Source: Thioclava sediminum (GTDB lineage Bacteria; Pseudomonadota; Alphaproteobacteria; Rhodobacterales; Rhodobacteraceae). From it: DNA of 64,000 bases. Position numbers and translations under genes: made by a program. Location: positions 930,001 to 994,000 of the forward strand of contig NZ_MPZV01000002.1 in assembly GCF_002020355.1 (NCBI RefSeq), given 5' to 3'. Below are positions 49,496 to 57,423 of the stretch, piece after piece. The notes below the pieces were generated by a model. It searched no databases and was not told the origin of the DNA. It worked only from the letters and a program-made list of their open reading frames with translations. Each line of letters opens with the position of its first letter. The stretch's first letter is position 1.

Positions 49496-49703
49496 ATGCC
49501 GCAATAGCCGCGTCCAGCTCGGCGATGAAGTCGTCGAGATCCAGCCGATACTCGGTGCAGGCATCGTCGATCGTGTGGAACGGGTTCACGAGGCAGCCCA
49601 CACAGAGCATCTTGTGACGCATGAATACCTCGATCGTGGCAGGCCAATCGCGCATCAGCGCGTCGAGCGTGGCATCGGGGTTTTTCCAGCTGGCTTTTGA
49701 CAT
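49437..49703 (-). CDS. DUF1858 (hybrid-cluster-associated redox disulfide) protein
   Basis: 88 residues. Contains VFMRHKMLCVGCLVNPFHTI, with the CxxC pair of the TIGR03980/DUF1858 family, and a further Cys in DDACTEYRLDL. Members occur near hybrid-cluster proteins and denitrification genes, suggesting a nitrosative-stress or Fe-S role, not demonstrated. It overlaps the 3' end of nnrR on the opposite strand. Ribosome site GAGAGG. Confidence 0.85.
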   Translation of the reverse strand: MSKASWKNPDATLDALMRDWPATIEVFMRHKMLCVGCLVNPFHTIDDACTEYRLDLDDFIAELDAAIAASIETGAPRPGKSAPGGADR

Positions 49704-49752
49704 GGCGGGACCTCTCTGCCGACCAAGCTAATCCCGGCAATCCAGTCAAACG

Positions 49753-49766
49753 TTGTGCTGGCGCAA
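49753..49766 (+). promoter_or_regulatory. NnrR/FNR-type box upstream of norC
   Basis: TTGTG-CTGG-CGCAA, a near-perfect palindrome of the TTG-N8-CAA class, centred about 69 bp before the norC start. Matches the box at 48641 in 13 of 14 positions. Confidence 0.8.
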
Positions 49767-49828
49767 ACTTCCCAACTGCGAACGCCGCTATCCCTCGGGC
49801 CATCGACTGACCCCCAAGGGAGGCCCAA

Positions 49829-50281
49829 ATGGCTGAAATCCTGACCAAGTCGCGGGCGCGAAACATCTTTTACGGAGGATCCATTTTCTTCGTGCTGGTG
49901 TTCATCGCACTGACCGCGCAGAGCCACTTCTATATCGTGAACCACTCGACCGCCTCCGCGCCGCTGACCGAACAGATCGCACGCGGCAAAGGCGTCTGGG
50001 AACGCAATTCCTGCATCAACTGCCACACCCTGCATGGCGAGGGCGCCTATTTCGCGCCCGAGGTCGGCAACGTGATGACCCGCTGGGGCGTCGCCGACGA
50101 TCCGCAGGGCGCCTACGAGACGCTCGACGCCTGGATCGCGGCGCAGCCCTCCGGAATCGAGGGCCGCCGCCAGATGCCGCATTTCGACATCAACGAAGAG
50201 GACATGCGTGCGCTCGCGGAATTCCTCCGCTGGGCCGATCACACCGACACGCAGGGCTGGCCGCCCAATGATGCGGGCTGA
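49829..50281 (+). CDS. norC: Nitric oxide reductase subunit C
   Basis: 150 residues. One N-terminal membrane anchor (IFYGGSIFFVLVFIALTAQ) and a c-type haem motif CINCHTLHGEGAYFAPEVGN. It passes electrons from periplasmic donors to NorB. Strong ribosome site GGGAGG. Starts the norCBQD operon under the box at 49753. Confidence 0.97.
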   Translation: MAEILTKSRARNIFYGGSIFFVLVFIALTAQSHFYIVNHSTASAPLTEQIARGKGVWERNSCINCHTLHGEGAYFAPEVGNVMTRWGVADDPQGAYETLDAWIAAQPSGIEGRRQMPHFDINEEDMRALAEFLRWADHTDTQGWPPNDAG

Positions 50282-50293
50282 GGAGAGACACCG

Positions 50294-51643
50294 ATGAAAT
50301 ACCAATCCCAATCCGTGGCGAAAGCCTATTTCTACTGCGCGATGCTGCTGTTCGGCGTACAGGTTCTGGGCGGTCTTCTGGCCGGCTGGATCTATGTCTC
50401 GCCCAACACGCTCTCCGAGATCCTGCCCTTCAACGTGATCCGGATGATTCACACCAATGCGCTGATCGTCTGGCTGCTGCTGGGCTTCTTCGGTGCGGCC
50501 TATTTCCTCGTGCCTGAGGAAAGCGAGCGCGAGATCTTTTCGGTCAAGCTCGCCTATCTGCAACTCGCGATCCTGATGATCGGGACGCTGGGCGCGGTCG
50601 GCTCCTATCTCGTCGGTATCCATGGCGGGCGCGAATTCCTCGAACAGCCCCTCTGGGTGAAGTTCGGCATCCTCGTCGCCGCCGTGATCTTCCTGATCAA
50701 CATCTCGCTGACGGTGCTGGCGGGCCGCAAGACCGCGATCACCAATGTGCTGCTGATGGGTCTGTGGCTGCTGTGCCTGCTGTGGATCTTCGCCTTCATC
50801 AACCCCGACAACCTGTCGCTCGACAAGATGTATTGGTGGATGGTCGTCCACCTCTGGGTCGAGGCGACCTGGGAGCTGGTGATGGCCGCGATCCTCGGCT
50901 TCCTGATGCTCAAGCTGACCGGCGTCGACCGCGAGGTGGTCGAGAAATGGCTCTATGTCATCGTCGCCACCGCGCTCTTCTCCGGCATCCTCGGCACCGG
51001 GCACCACTTCTACTGGATCGGCACGCCGGGCTACTGGCAATGGGTGGGCTCGATCTTCTCGACCTTCGAGGTAATCCCGTTCTTCCTGATGATGTCCTTC
51101 GCCTTCGTGATGGTCTGGAAGGGCCGCAAGAACCACCCCAACAAGGCAGCACTCCTGTGGTCGCTGGGCTCATCGACCGTGGCCTTCTTCGGCGCAGGCG
51201 TCTGGGGCTTCCTGCACACGCTTCACGGGGTGAACTTCTACTCCCACGGCACGCAGATCACCGCCGCGCACGGCCACCTCGCCTTCTACGGGGCCTATGT
51301 CGCGCTCAACCTCGCGGTCTTCACCTATGCGATGCCGATGCTGCGCGGGCGCGATCCCTACAACCAAGTGCTCAACATGGGGGCGTTCTGGCTGATGACC
51401 GGGGGCATGGCCTTCATGACCTTCGTGCTGACCTTCGCAGGCACGATCCAGACCCACATGCAGCGGGTTGTGGGCGACTACTACATGGATGTGCAAGACA
51501 GCCTGTCGATCTTCTACCTGATGCGCTTCGGCGCAGGGGCGGCGGTCGTGCTCGGGGCGCTTCTGTTCATCTACTCCCTCGTCGTGGTGCGTCGGCGTGA
51601 AGTCATCGCACCCGGTCCCGCAACCCCCGTGGCAGGAGAATGA
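50294..51643 (+). CDS. norB: Nitric oxide reductase subunit B
   Basis: 449 residues, twelve membrane helices of the haem-copper oxidase superfamily. Haem and FeB ligand His residues are present, e.g. IRMIHTNALIVWLLLGFF, MVVHLWVEATWELVMAA (with the Glu at FeB) and GTGHHFYWIGTPGYW. Reduces 2 NO to N2O. Thirteen bp after norC; the stop overlaps norQ by 4 bp. Confidence 0.98.
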   Translation: MKYQSQSVAKAYFYCAMLLFGVQVLGGLLAGWIYVSPNTLSEILPFNVIRMIHTNALIVWLLLGFFGAAYFLVPEESEREIFSVKLAYLQLAILMIGTLGAVGSYLVGIHGGREFLEQPLWVKFGILVAAVIFLINISLTVLAGRKTAITNVLLMGLWLLCLLWIFAFINPDNLSLDKMYWWMVVHLWVEATWELVMAAILGFLMLKLTGVDREVVEKWLYVIVATALFSGILGTGHHFYWIGTPGYWQWVGSIFSTFEVIPFFLMMSFAFVMVWKGRKNHPNKAALLWSLGSSTVAFFGAGVWGFLHTLHGVNFYSHGTQITAAHGHLAFYGAYVALNLAVFTYAMPMLRGRDPYNQVLNMGAFWLMTGGMAFMTFVLTFAGTIQTHMQRVVGDYYMDVQDSLSIFYLMRFGAGAAVVLGALLFIYSLVVVRRREVIAPGPATPVAGE

Positions 51644-52443
51644 CGATGTCCCTCGACATGACCAACGACCGCATCCCCTACTACCACCCCACCGGTCGCG
51701 AATGCGCCCTGTTCGAGCGCGCCCATGACAACGGTTTGCCCCTTCTTCTGAAGGGGCCGACCGGCTGCGGCAAAACCCGCTTCGTCGAGCATATGGCGGC
51801 GCGGCTGAACAAGCCGGTCTACACCGTCGCTTGCCATGACGACCTCTCGGCGGCGGACCTGATCGGGCGCTACCTGCTGAAGGGCGGCGAGACCGAATGG
51901 GTCGACGGGCCGCTCACCCGCGCCGTGCGCGAAGGCGCGATCTGCTATCTCGACGAGGTGGTGGAGGCGCGCAAGGACGTGACCGTGGTGCTGCACCCGC
52001 TCACCGACTCGCGCCGCCGCCTGATCATCGACCGCACCGGCGAGGAACTGGTGGCCCCCGAGGGGTTCATGCTCGTGGCCTCCTACAACCCGGGCTACCA
52101 GAGCGTGCTCAAGCGGCTCAAACCCTCGACCCGGCAGCGGTTCCTGTCGATCGCCTTCGACTTCCCCGAACCCGAGGCGGAGACCCGCGTGATCACCGCC
52201 GAGACCGGCTTGCCGGTCCCGCAGGTGGTGCCGCTGGTGCGCCTCGCCGGGCATATCCGCAAGCTCTCGGGCATGGATCTGGAGGAAGGCGTCTCGACCC
52301 GGCTTCTGGTCTATGCCGCGCGGCTGATCGGCGCGGGCATTGCGATCGAGGAAGCGCTGGAGACCGCCGTGGTTCAGGCGCTCAGCGACGAGCCGGACGT
52401 GCAGCAGGCGCTGCGCGATCTGATCGCCACGGTCTACGGCTGA
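51640..52443 (+). CDS. norQ: NorQ, MoxR-type AAA+ ATPase
   Basis: 267 residues. Walker A LKGPTGCGKTRFVEHMA, Walker B AICYLDEVVEARKD, sensor region LVASYNPGYQSVLKRL. With NorD it inserts the non-haem iron (FeB) into NorB. The first ATG (51640) overlaps the norB stop; 51646 is an alternative. Confidence 0.96.
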   Translation: MTMSLDMTNDRIPYYHPTGRECALFERAHDNGLPLLLKGPTGCGKTRFVEHMAARLNKPVYTVACHDDLSAADLIGRYLLKGGETEWVDGPLTRAVREGAICYLDEVVEARKDVTVVLHPLTDSRRRLIIDRTGEELVAPEGFMLVASYNPGYQSVLKRLKPSTRQRFLSIAFDFPEPEAETRVITAETGLPVPQVVPLVRLAGHIRKLSGMDLEEGVSTRLLVYAARLIGAGIAIEEALETAVVQALSDEPDVQQALRDLIATVYG

Positions 52444-52453
52444 GGAGCACGCC

Positions 52454-54358
52454 ATGAGACTGATGGACCTGATGGAGCCCGAGGAAACCGTAGGCGAGAT
52501 CTGGCACGATCTGGCCAAGGATATCGGGCAGGACGATCGCCATCCCGACGCCGCGGTCGAACTGGCCGCGCTGCGCCCCTCGCTCGCGCTCCTGCTGCGC
52601 GCGCTTGGAGGCGGCGCGGATGTCGAGATCGTCGAGGCCCCGGTCACGCCGGTCCGTCACCGCCAACCCGTCCGGCGCCGCCTCGGCGCCGGGCGCGAGA
52701 CCGAGCGCGTCGCGCGTTTCGACGGTGCGCGGCTGCGCCTGCCGCCGGTGATGGATGTCTTCCCCCGGCCCGATCTCAACCGTGCCGCCTATTTCTGGCT
52801 GACGGCGCTGGCGGCCCTCAGCCGCGACGCGATGCCCGAGCTGCCCGACGAGGCCGACGGCCCGGCGATGGATTGCGCGCAGATCAGCGCCAATGCGCGA
52901 GCCTGCGATTTGGCCTATCGCCGCTGCATCGGACTGCGCGCGCCCTACCGCGAGATGGCGGCGCTCACCCTCGCAGGTCGGCGCAGGTTGTCGCGCCCGG
53001 CGGCCGAGGCCGCGCTGGAAGCCGCGCTCTGCGACCAACTCTCCGCCGATGGCAACCGCGCCCCGCTGCCCGAGACTGCGGAGGGCGCACGCGGTTACAT
53101 GCCGCTCGCCCCGGTGCCGATCTGGCTGCGCTTCGCCCCCAACACCGCGGGCCGCAGCGCCGCCTCGGAAGAGGCCGACGCCCCCGCCCCCGCCCCGACC
53201 GCGCTGGCCAGCACGCAGCGCAAGCATGGCGAGCGCCGCGATCTCGATCAGGCGCGCCGCCGCGACAGCTTCATCATCCACCGCTTCGAGTCGATCCTGT
53301 CCTGGGTCGAGGCGCTCAACGTCAATCGCTCGGTCGACGATGATGACGAGGACAACGCCGCCAAGGCCGCCGAGGATCAGGACCAGATCACCCTGACCCG
53401 CCACGACCGCAAGGCTGCGACGCGGCTGCGGCTGCATCTCGACCTCTCGCCCGCCGAGGCGGAGCACGAGGCGCTGGCGGGCGAGCATGTCTACCCCGAA
53501 TGGAACCACCGCAACCGCGCCTATATGGAGGGCCATTGCCGGGTGCTCGACGCGCCCGCCCGGCCCGAGGCCAAGCAAACCTTCCGCGCCGATCCGCGCT
53601 ATATCCGCGCCGTGCGCCGCCAGTTCGAGGCGCTGCAACCGCGCCGCATCCTGCGCCCGCGCCAGATCGACGGGACCGAGCTGGATCTCGACGCCGTCAT
53701 CGCCACCCGCGCCGATCTCGCCGCGACCGGGCGGGGCAGCGACCGGATCTGGCAGAGCCTGCGCAAGGTCGAACGCGACCTCGCCGTGGCCTTTCTGATC
53801 GACACCTCGCGCTCCACCGAGGCCGCGATCGGCGAAAGCTGCGTGATCGACATCGCGCGCGAGGCGATGTCCGCGCTGGCCGAGGGGCTGGATGCGGCGG
53901 GCGACCGTTTCGCGATCTGGGGATTTTCCTCGCTCCGCCGCGACCGGGTCTTCCTGACGCGGGTGAAAGGCTTCGACGCCCCGATGGCGCCGCCGATCCA
54001 CGCCAATATCGCGGCGCTGCGCCCGGGCCATTACACGCGGCTCGGCACCGCGATCCGCCACGTCTCGGCGCAGCTCGCGCAGGAGAGCGCCAGCCGCAAA
54101 CTGCTGATCGTGCTGACCGATGGCAAGCCCAACGATCTGGACCATTACGAAGGCCAGCACGGCATCGAGGACAGCCATATGGCCGTACGCGAGGCCCGTC
54201 GCGCGGGCCAGAGCCTGCACGGCGTTATCATCGACGAGGACGGGCAGGACTGGTTCGCGCGCATCTTCGGGCGCGGCGGCTTCACGCTGCTGCCCCGGCC
54301 CGAGAGGCTGCTGCGCGCCCTGCCCGACATTTACCGCTCGCTCACACAGGAGACCTGA
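52454..54358 (+). CDS. norD: NorD, von Willebrand A-domain protein
   Basis: 634 residues. The C-terminal vWA domain has the MIDAS motif FLIDTSRSTEAAIG and VLTDGKPNDLDHYEGQHG; the N-terminal two thirds are charged and helical. It is NorQ's membrane-recruiting partner for NO reductase activation. Ten bp after norQ. Confidence 0.96.
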   Translation: MRLMDLMEPEETVGEIWHDLAKDIGQDDRHPDAAVELAALRPSLALLLRALGGGADVEIVEAPVTPVRHRQPVRRRLGAGRETERVARFDGARLRLPPVMDVFPRPDLNRAAYFWLTALAALSRDAMPELPDEADGPAMDCAQISANARACDLAYRRCIGLRAPYREMAALTLAGRRRLSRPAAEAALEAALCDQLSADGNRAPLPETAEGARGYMPLAPVPIWLRFAPNTAGRSAASEEADAPAPAPTALASTQRKHGERRDLDQARRRDSFIIHRFESILSWVEALNVNRSVDDDDEDNAAKAAEDQDQITLTRHDRKAATRLRLHLDLSPAEAEHEALAGEHVYPEWNHRNRAYMEGHCRVLDAPARPEAKQTFRADPRYIRAVRRQFEALQPRRILRPRQIDGTELDLDAVIATRADLAATGRGSDRIWQSLRKVERDLAVAFLIDTSRSTEAAIGESCVIDIAREAMSALAEGLDAAGDRFAIWGFSSLRRDRVFLTRVKGFDAPMAPPIHANIAALRPGHYTRLGTAIRHVSAQLAQESASRKLLIVLTDGKPNDLDHYEGQHGIEDSHMAVREARRAGQSLHGVIIDEDGQDWFARIFGRGGFTLLPRPERLLRALPDIYRSLTQET

Positions 54359-54359
54359 A

Positions 54360-54533
54360 ATGCGCAAACTGACCCTTCTTCTCGCCCTCGCCCCGGCCGC
54401 CGCACAGGCGGCGAGCTTCGATCGCCCGATCCCGCAGGCGCAATCGGCCACCACCGAGTTCTGGTTCGCGCTGGCGGCGCTGGCGCTTATCGCGGCGCTG
54501 GCAGTGGTGGCGCGGGTGGTCGCCCGGCGATGA
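54360..54533 (+). CDS. Small single-span membrane protein in the nor operon
   Basis: 57 residues, beginning 1 bp after norD. A probable signal sequence (LTLLLALAPAAAQAASF) and a second hydrophobic segment (FWFALAALALIAALAVVARV) near the C-terminus. Too short to recognise; it may be a mini NO-reductase accessory protein. In Paracoccus norEF follow norD; no norE-like (COX3) gene is present here. Overlaps the next gene by 4 bp. Confidence 0.75.
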   Translation: MRKLTLLLALAPAAAQAASFDRPIPQAQSATTEFWFALAALALIAALAVVARVVARR

Positions 54534-54754
54534 GCGCGCGCTGGCCCCCCGCCCGGATCGCGCTGCTGCTCTACCCGTTCGGCTGGGGCGCCTTCGCGGT
54601 CAACGTGTTCTTCGCCTCGCTCATCGGATCGTGGGTCGGGCTGCCGGTCGCGACCCCGGTCGTCTCGCTGGGTCTGGGCGCGGTGGTCGCCGTGCCCGCG
54701 ACCTACGCTTTCGCATGTCACATCCGGCGGCTGATGGACGCCGCCGAAAGCTGA
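54530..54754 (+). CDS. Small two-span membrane protein in the nor operon (possibly NnrT)
   Basis: 74 residues, with two hydrophobic segments (IALLLYPFGWGAFAVNVFFA, VSLGLGAVVAVPATYAFACH). In Rhodobacter sphaeroides nnrT is a small gene between norD and nnrU; position and size make this a candidate, but I could not align it. Coupled by ATGA to the previous gene and 12 bp from nnrS. Confidence 0.72.
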   Translation: MSARWPPARIALLLYPFGWGAFAVNVFFASLIGSWVGLPVATPVVSLGLGAVVAVPATYAFACHIRRLMDAAES

Positions 54755-54766
54755 AAGGAGCCGATC

Positions 54767-55966
54767 ATGGCCCTATCTTCCGCAGAACAGATGCGCCGCT
54801 GGCAGGGCCCGGCGCTGCTGTCGGGCGGCTTTCGCCCGTTCTTCTTCTTCGGCGCCGTCTGGGCCGCGCTGGCGATGGCGCTTTGGGTGCCGGCACTGAC
54901 TGGGCTGATCGAGCTGCCGACGCGGCTCGACCCGGTCAGTTGGCACGCCCATGCCTTCCTCTTCGGCTATCTCGGCGCGGCGATCGCGGGCTTTCTGCTG
55001 ACGGCGGTGCCGAACTGGACCGGACGACTGCCGGTCGTGGGTTGGCCGCTCCTCGGCCTCGTCACGCTCTGGGGGCTCGGGCGGCTGGGGTTGCTGGCCT
55101 CGGCGCATCTGCCTTTCGCACTGGTCGCGAGCTTCGATCTCGCCTTCCCGCTCGCGCTTGGAGGCGTCGTGCTGCGTGAGATCGTGGCAGGGGAGAACTG
55201 GCGCAATTTGCCAGTGCTGGGATTGCTGAGCGTCTTCACCCTCGCGGACCTTCTGTTCCTGATCGAAGCCGCCCGCGGTGGCTATGCCGCCGACGGGCTT
55301 GGGATGCGGCTCGGCCTTGCCGCGGTGCTGATGATGGTCGCGCTGATCGGGGGGCGGATCATCCCCTCCTTCACGCGCAACTGGCTGGTCAAGGAGAACC
55401 ACCCCGCGCGCCCTGCCCCGCCGATGCAACGCTTCGACAAGATCGCCATGGTCGCTGCGGGTGCGGCGCTGCTGGCTTGGGTCACCTTGCCCGAAGCGCA
55501 GCTGACCGCGGCGCTACTGCTCGCGACCGGGCTGCTGCATCTCGTGCGGCTCTGGCGCTGGAAAGGCGGGCTGACGCTGCGCGCGCCGATCCTGTTCGTG
55601 CTGCATCTGGCCTATGTCTGCCTGCCGCTCGGGGCGCTGGCGCTTGGGGTCGCGATCCTGTTCCCCGCCGCCCTCACCCCCGCGACCGCGCTGCATCTGT
55701 GGACGGCGGGCGCGCTTGGCGGGATGACGCTGGCGGTGATGAGCCGTGCCTCGCTCGGCCATACAGGCCGCCCGTTGGAGGCCAGCCCCGGAACCGTCGC
55801 GGTCTATGCCGCCCTCTTCGTCGCAATGGTCGCGCGGCTCCTCGCGGGCTGGCTCGGCCTGAGCGCGCTATATTCGGTCTCGGGCGCGGCGTGGTGCGCT
55901 GCTTTCCTCGGCTTCGCGATCCTCTATGCTCCGGTGCTGTGGCAACCCAGACGGAGGGCGCAATGA
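54767..55966 (+). CDS. nnrS: NnrS family protein
   Basis: 399 residues with about twelve membrane helices. Family blocks: LLSGGFRPFFFFGAVWAALA, SWHAHAFLFGYLGAAIAGFL, GGRIIPSFTRNWL and AGALGGMTLAVMSRASLGHT. NnrS is a haem- and copper-containing membrane protein that protects against nitrosative stress. Overlaps nnrU by 4 bp. Confidence 0.95.
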   Translation: MALSSAEQMRRWQGPALLSGGFRPFFFFGAVWAALAMALWVPALTGLIELPTRLDPVSWHAHAFLFGYLGAAIAGFLLTAVPNWTGRLPVVGWPLLGLVTLWGLGRLGLLASAHLPFALVASFDLAFPLALGGVVLREIVAGENWRNLPVLGLLSVFTLADLLFLIEAARGGYAADGLGMRLGLAAVLMMVALIGGRIIPSFTRNWLVKENHPARPAPPMQRFDKIAMVAAGAALLAWVTLPEAQLTAALLLATGLLHLVRLWRWKGGLTLRAPILFVLHLAYVCLPLGALALGVAILFPAALTPATALHLWTAGALGGMTLAVMSRASLGHTGRPLEASPGTVAVYAALFVAMVARLLAGWLGLSALYSVSGAAWCAAFLGFAILYAPVLWQPRRRAQ

Positions 55967-56625
55967 TGTGGCTGGCATATGGCGGAGTCTTCGCGGCCTT
56001 CCTCGCGACCCATTCGATCCCGACGCGCCCGACAGTGAAGGCGCGGCTGGTGGCGGCGCTCGGCGCGTCCGGTTTCACCCTTGGCTATTCGCTTCTGTCG
56101 ACGGCGATGCTGCTGATCCTGATCCGCGCCGCCGCATGGCCGGACCCGATCTACCTCTGGCCGCCCACCCTTTGGGCGATTGAGGCGACGCGGGCCGGGA
56201 TGGCGCTGGTTTGCATCTGGTTTGCCGTCGCGCTCGGCCACCCGAACCCGTTCTCCTTCGGCGGCAGTCGTCGCAAGGAGTTCGACCCCAAGCGCCCCGG
56301 CATCGTTCGGCAGCATCGCCACCCGATGCTGCTGGGCCTCGCGAGCTGGGCCGGACTGCACCTTCTGCCGAACGGCGATCTGGCGCATGTGCTGCTGTTC
56401 GGGGCGCTCGGAGGTTTCGCGCTGCTTGGCATGCGCCTGATCGACCGCAAGCGACGCCGGGAGATGGGGCCGGAGGTCTGGACCCAAACGCTGCGCCGGA
56501 CGAAAGCGGCGTCCCCCTTCGCGGGCCTCACGCTGGCCGATCTCGGGCGTGCGGCGCTTGGCCTCGTGGCCTACTTGGCGCTGCTGCATCTGCATGAGTA
56601 TTTCGCTGGTGTCGCCTTGGTGTAG
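55963..56625 (+). CDS. nnrU: NnrU family membrane protein
   Basis: 220 residues from the ATG at 55963 inside the end of nnrS. Several membrane helices; VALGHPNPFSFGGSRRKEFD and RQHRHPMLLGLASWAGLHLL are typical of NnrU (isoprenylcysteine-methyltransferase-like fold). Required for NO metabolism in R. sphaeroides; biochemical role unknown. Last gene of the nor operon. Confidence 0.93.
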   Translation: MMWLAYGGVFAAFLATHSIPTRPTVKARLVAALGASGFTLGYSLLSTAMLLILIRAAAWPDPIYLWPPTLWAIEATRAGMALVCIWFAVALGHPNPFSFGGSRRKEFDPKRPGIVRQHRHPMLLGLASWAGLHLLPNGDLAHVLLFGALGGFALLGMRLIDRKRRREMGPEVWTQTLRRTKAASPFAGLTLADLGRAALGLVAYLALLHLHEYFAGVALV

Positions 56626-57077
56626 CGGGCGCGCGTTTCGAAAGCCTCGAGGATGACCGTGAAGGCTGACACGCCCCATCAGTTTCCATGACGGGAAGCG
56701 GACATTCGTTGCGCTTGGCACTGCCGTCCGGTTCGGGCTGTCAGCTGATAGTCAAACTATAGGAGCGGCCAGCCGATACGCGTTGCGCGCTGGCCGAGAG
56801 TCTGTCGGCGTATTCCAGAACGCAGCAAAGTCTTGGATCAGATTCATAAAGAGTAATGATCGCTTCGAGAAGAACTCTCGCTGGGCTTGCGGGGCGTGAT
56901 CTGCAGTAATATCTCACATGAGCCGAGAAGATTTCGAGGCCGGTGTGGTTATTCCGGCCCTCTGTCAAACAGAGATCCAGTCGCACCAGTCTGCGAACCC
57001 GCGGCATCGACCTATCATTGGTCGGTGTCGGGGGAGTCGCGTCTGCCCCGTCCGACCACAACTTGGAAAAGACGGAA
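56626..57077. other. 452-bp noncoding gap with degenerate repeat
   Basis: No convincing gene. GAAGCGGACATTCGTTGCGC at 56695-56714 is nearly the same as 45972-45991. The rest is less GC-rich than its surroundings and includes the inverted pair CGGCCAGC (56765-56772) / GCTGGCCG (56790-56797), a possible terminator. A 170-codon antisense frame spans much of this gap and the next gene but has no family features. Confidence 0.5.
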
Positions 57078-57302
57078 ATGAAACGAAAGACTCTCATTCT
57101 TGCGCAATTACTGATTACCTTCATGATGGCTTTCCTGATGTCTGGCACCATGTCCCTCATCGCCATTGGGCCGACTGCGGAATGGCTCGCGAACTGGCCG
57201 CGGCAGGCGCTCATCGCGTGGCCAATCGCCTTCATCTTCACGCAAGTCACCACCCCTTTGGCCTTCGCGTTGGCAAACCGTGCGACGACAGAGAGAGCCT
57301 AG
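57078..57302 (+). CDS. DUF2798 small membrane protein
   Basis: 74 residues with two membrane helices: ILAQLLITFMMAFLMSGTMS and WPIAFIFTQVTTPLAFALAN. Fits DUF2798. Function unknown. It starts at ATG after GACGGAA and is followed by a hairpin; its neighbours are unrelated. Base composition is lower in GC than nearby operons, which may point to transfer. Confidence 0.8.
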   Translation: MKRKTLILAQLLITFMMAFLMSGTMSLIAIGPTAEWLANWPRQALIAWPIAFIFTQVTTPLAFALANRATTERA

Positions 57303-57316
57303 CCTCAAGCTAAGAA

Positions 57317-57346
57317 CATGCACCGGGGTTTTGGCGTCGGTGCATG
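57317..57346 (+). terminator. Hairpin after the DUF2798 gene
   Basis: CATGCACCG (57317-57325) pairs with CGGTGCATG (57338-57346), 12-nt loop, 14 bp after the stop. No T-run, so termination is uncertain. Confidence 0.45.
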
Positions 57347-57423
57347 AAACTCGGCCACTGTTCAGAGATCATTCAGACCAAACCAAGATTTCGGCGCACT
57401 TATGCGCGTAAAAGTTTGTGCGG

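Noticed and set aside
52382-54721. 779-codon antisense frame over norD
   Set aside because: Low-complexity translation rich in Arg, Gly and Ala; NorD is clear on the plus strand.
56741-57253. 170-codon minus-strand frame over the gap and the DUF2798 gene
   Set aside because: No ribosome site or domain; antisense to a better-supported gene.
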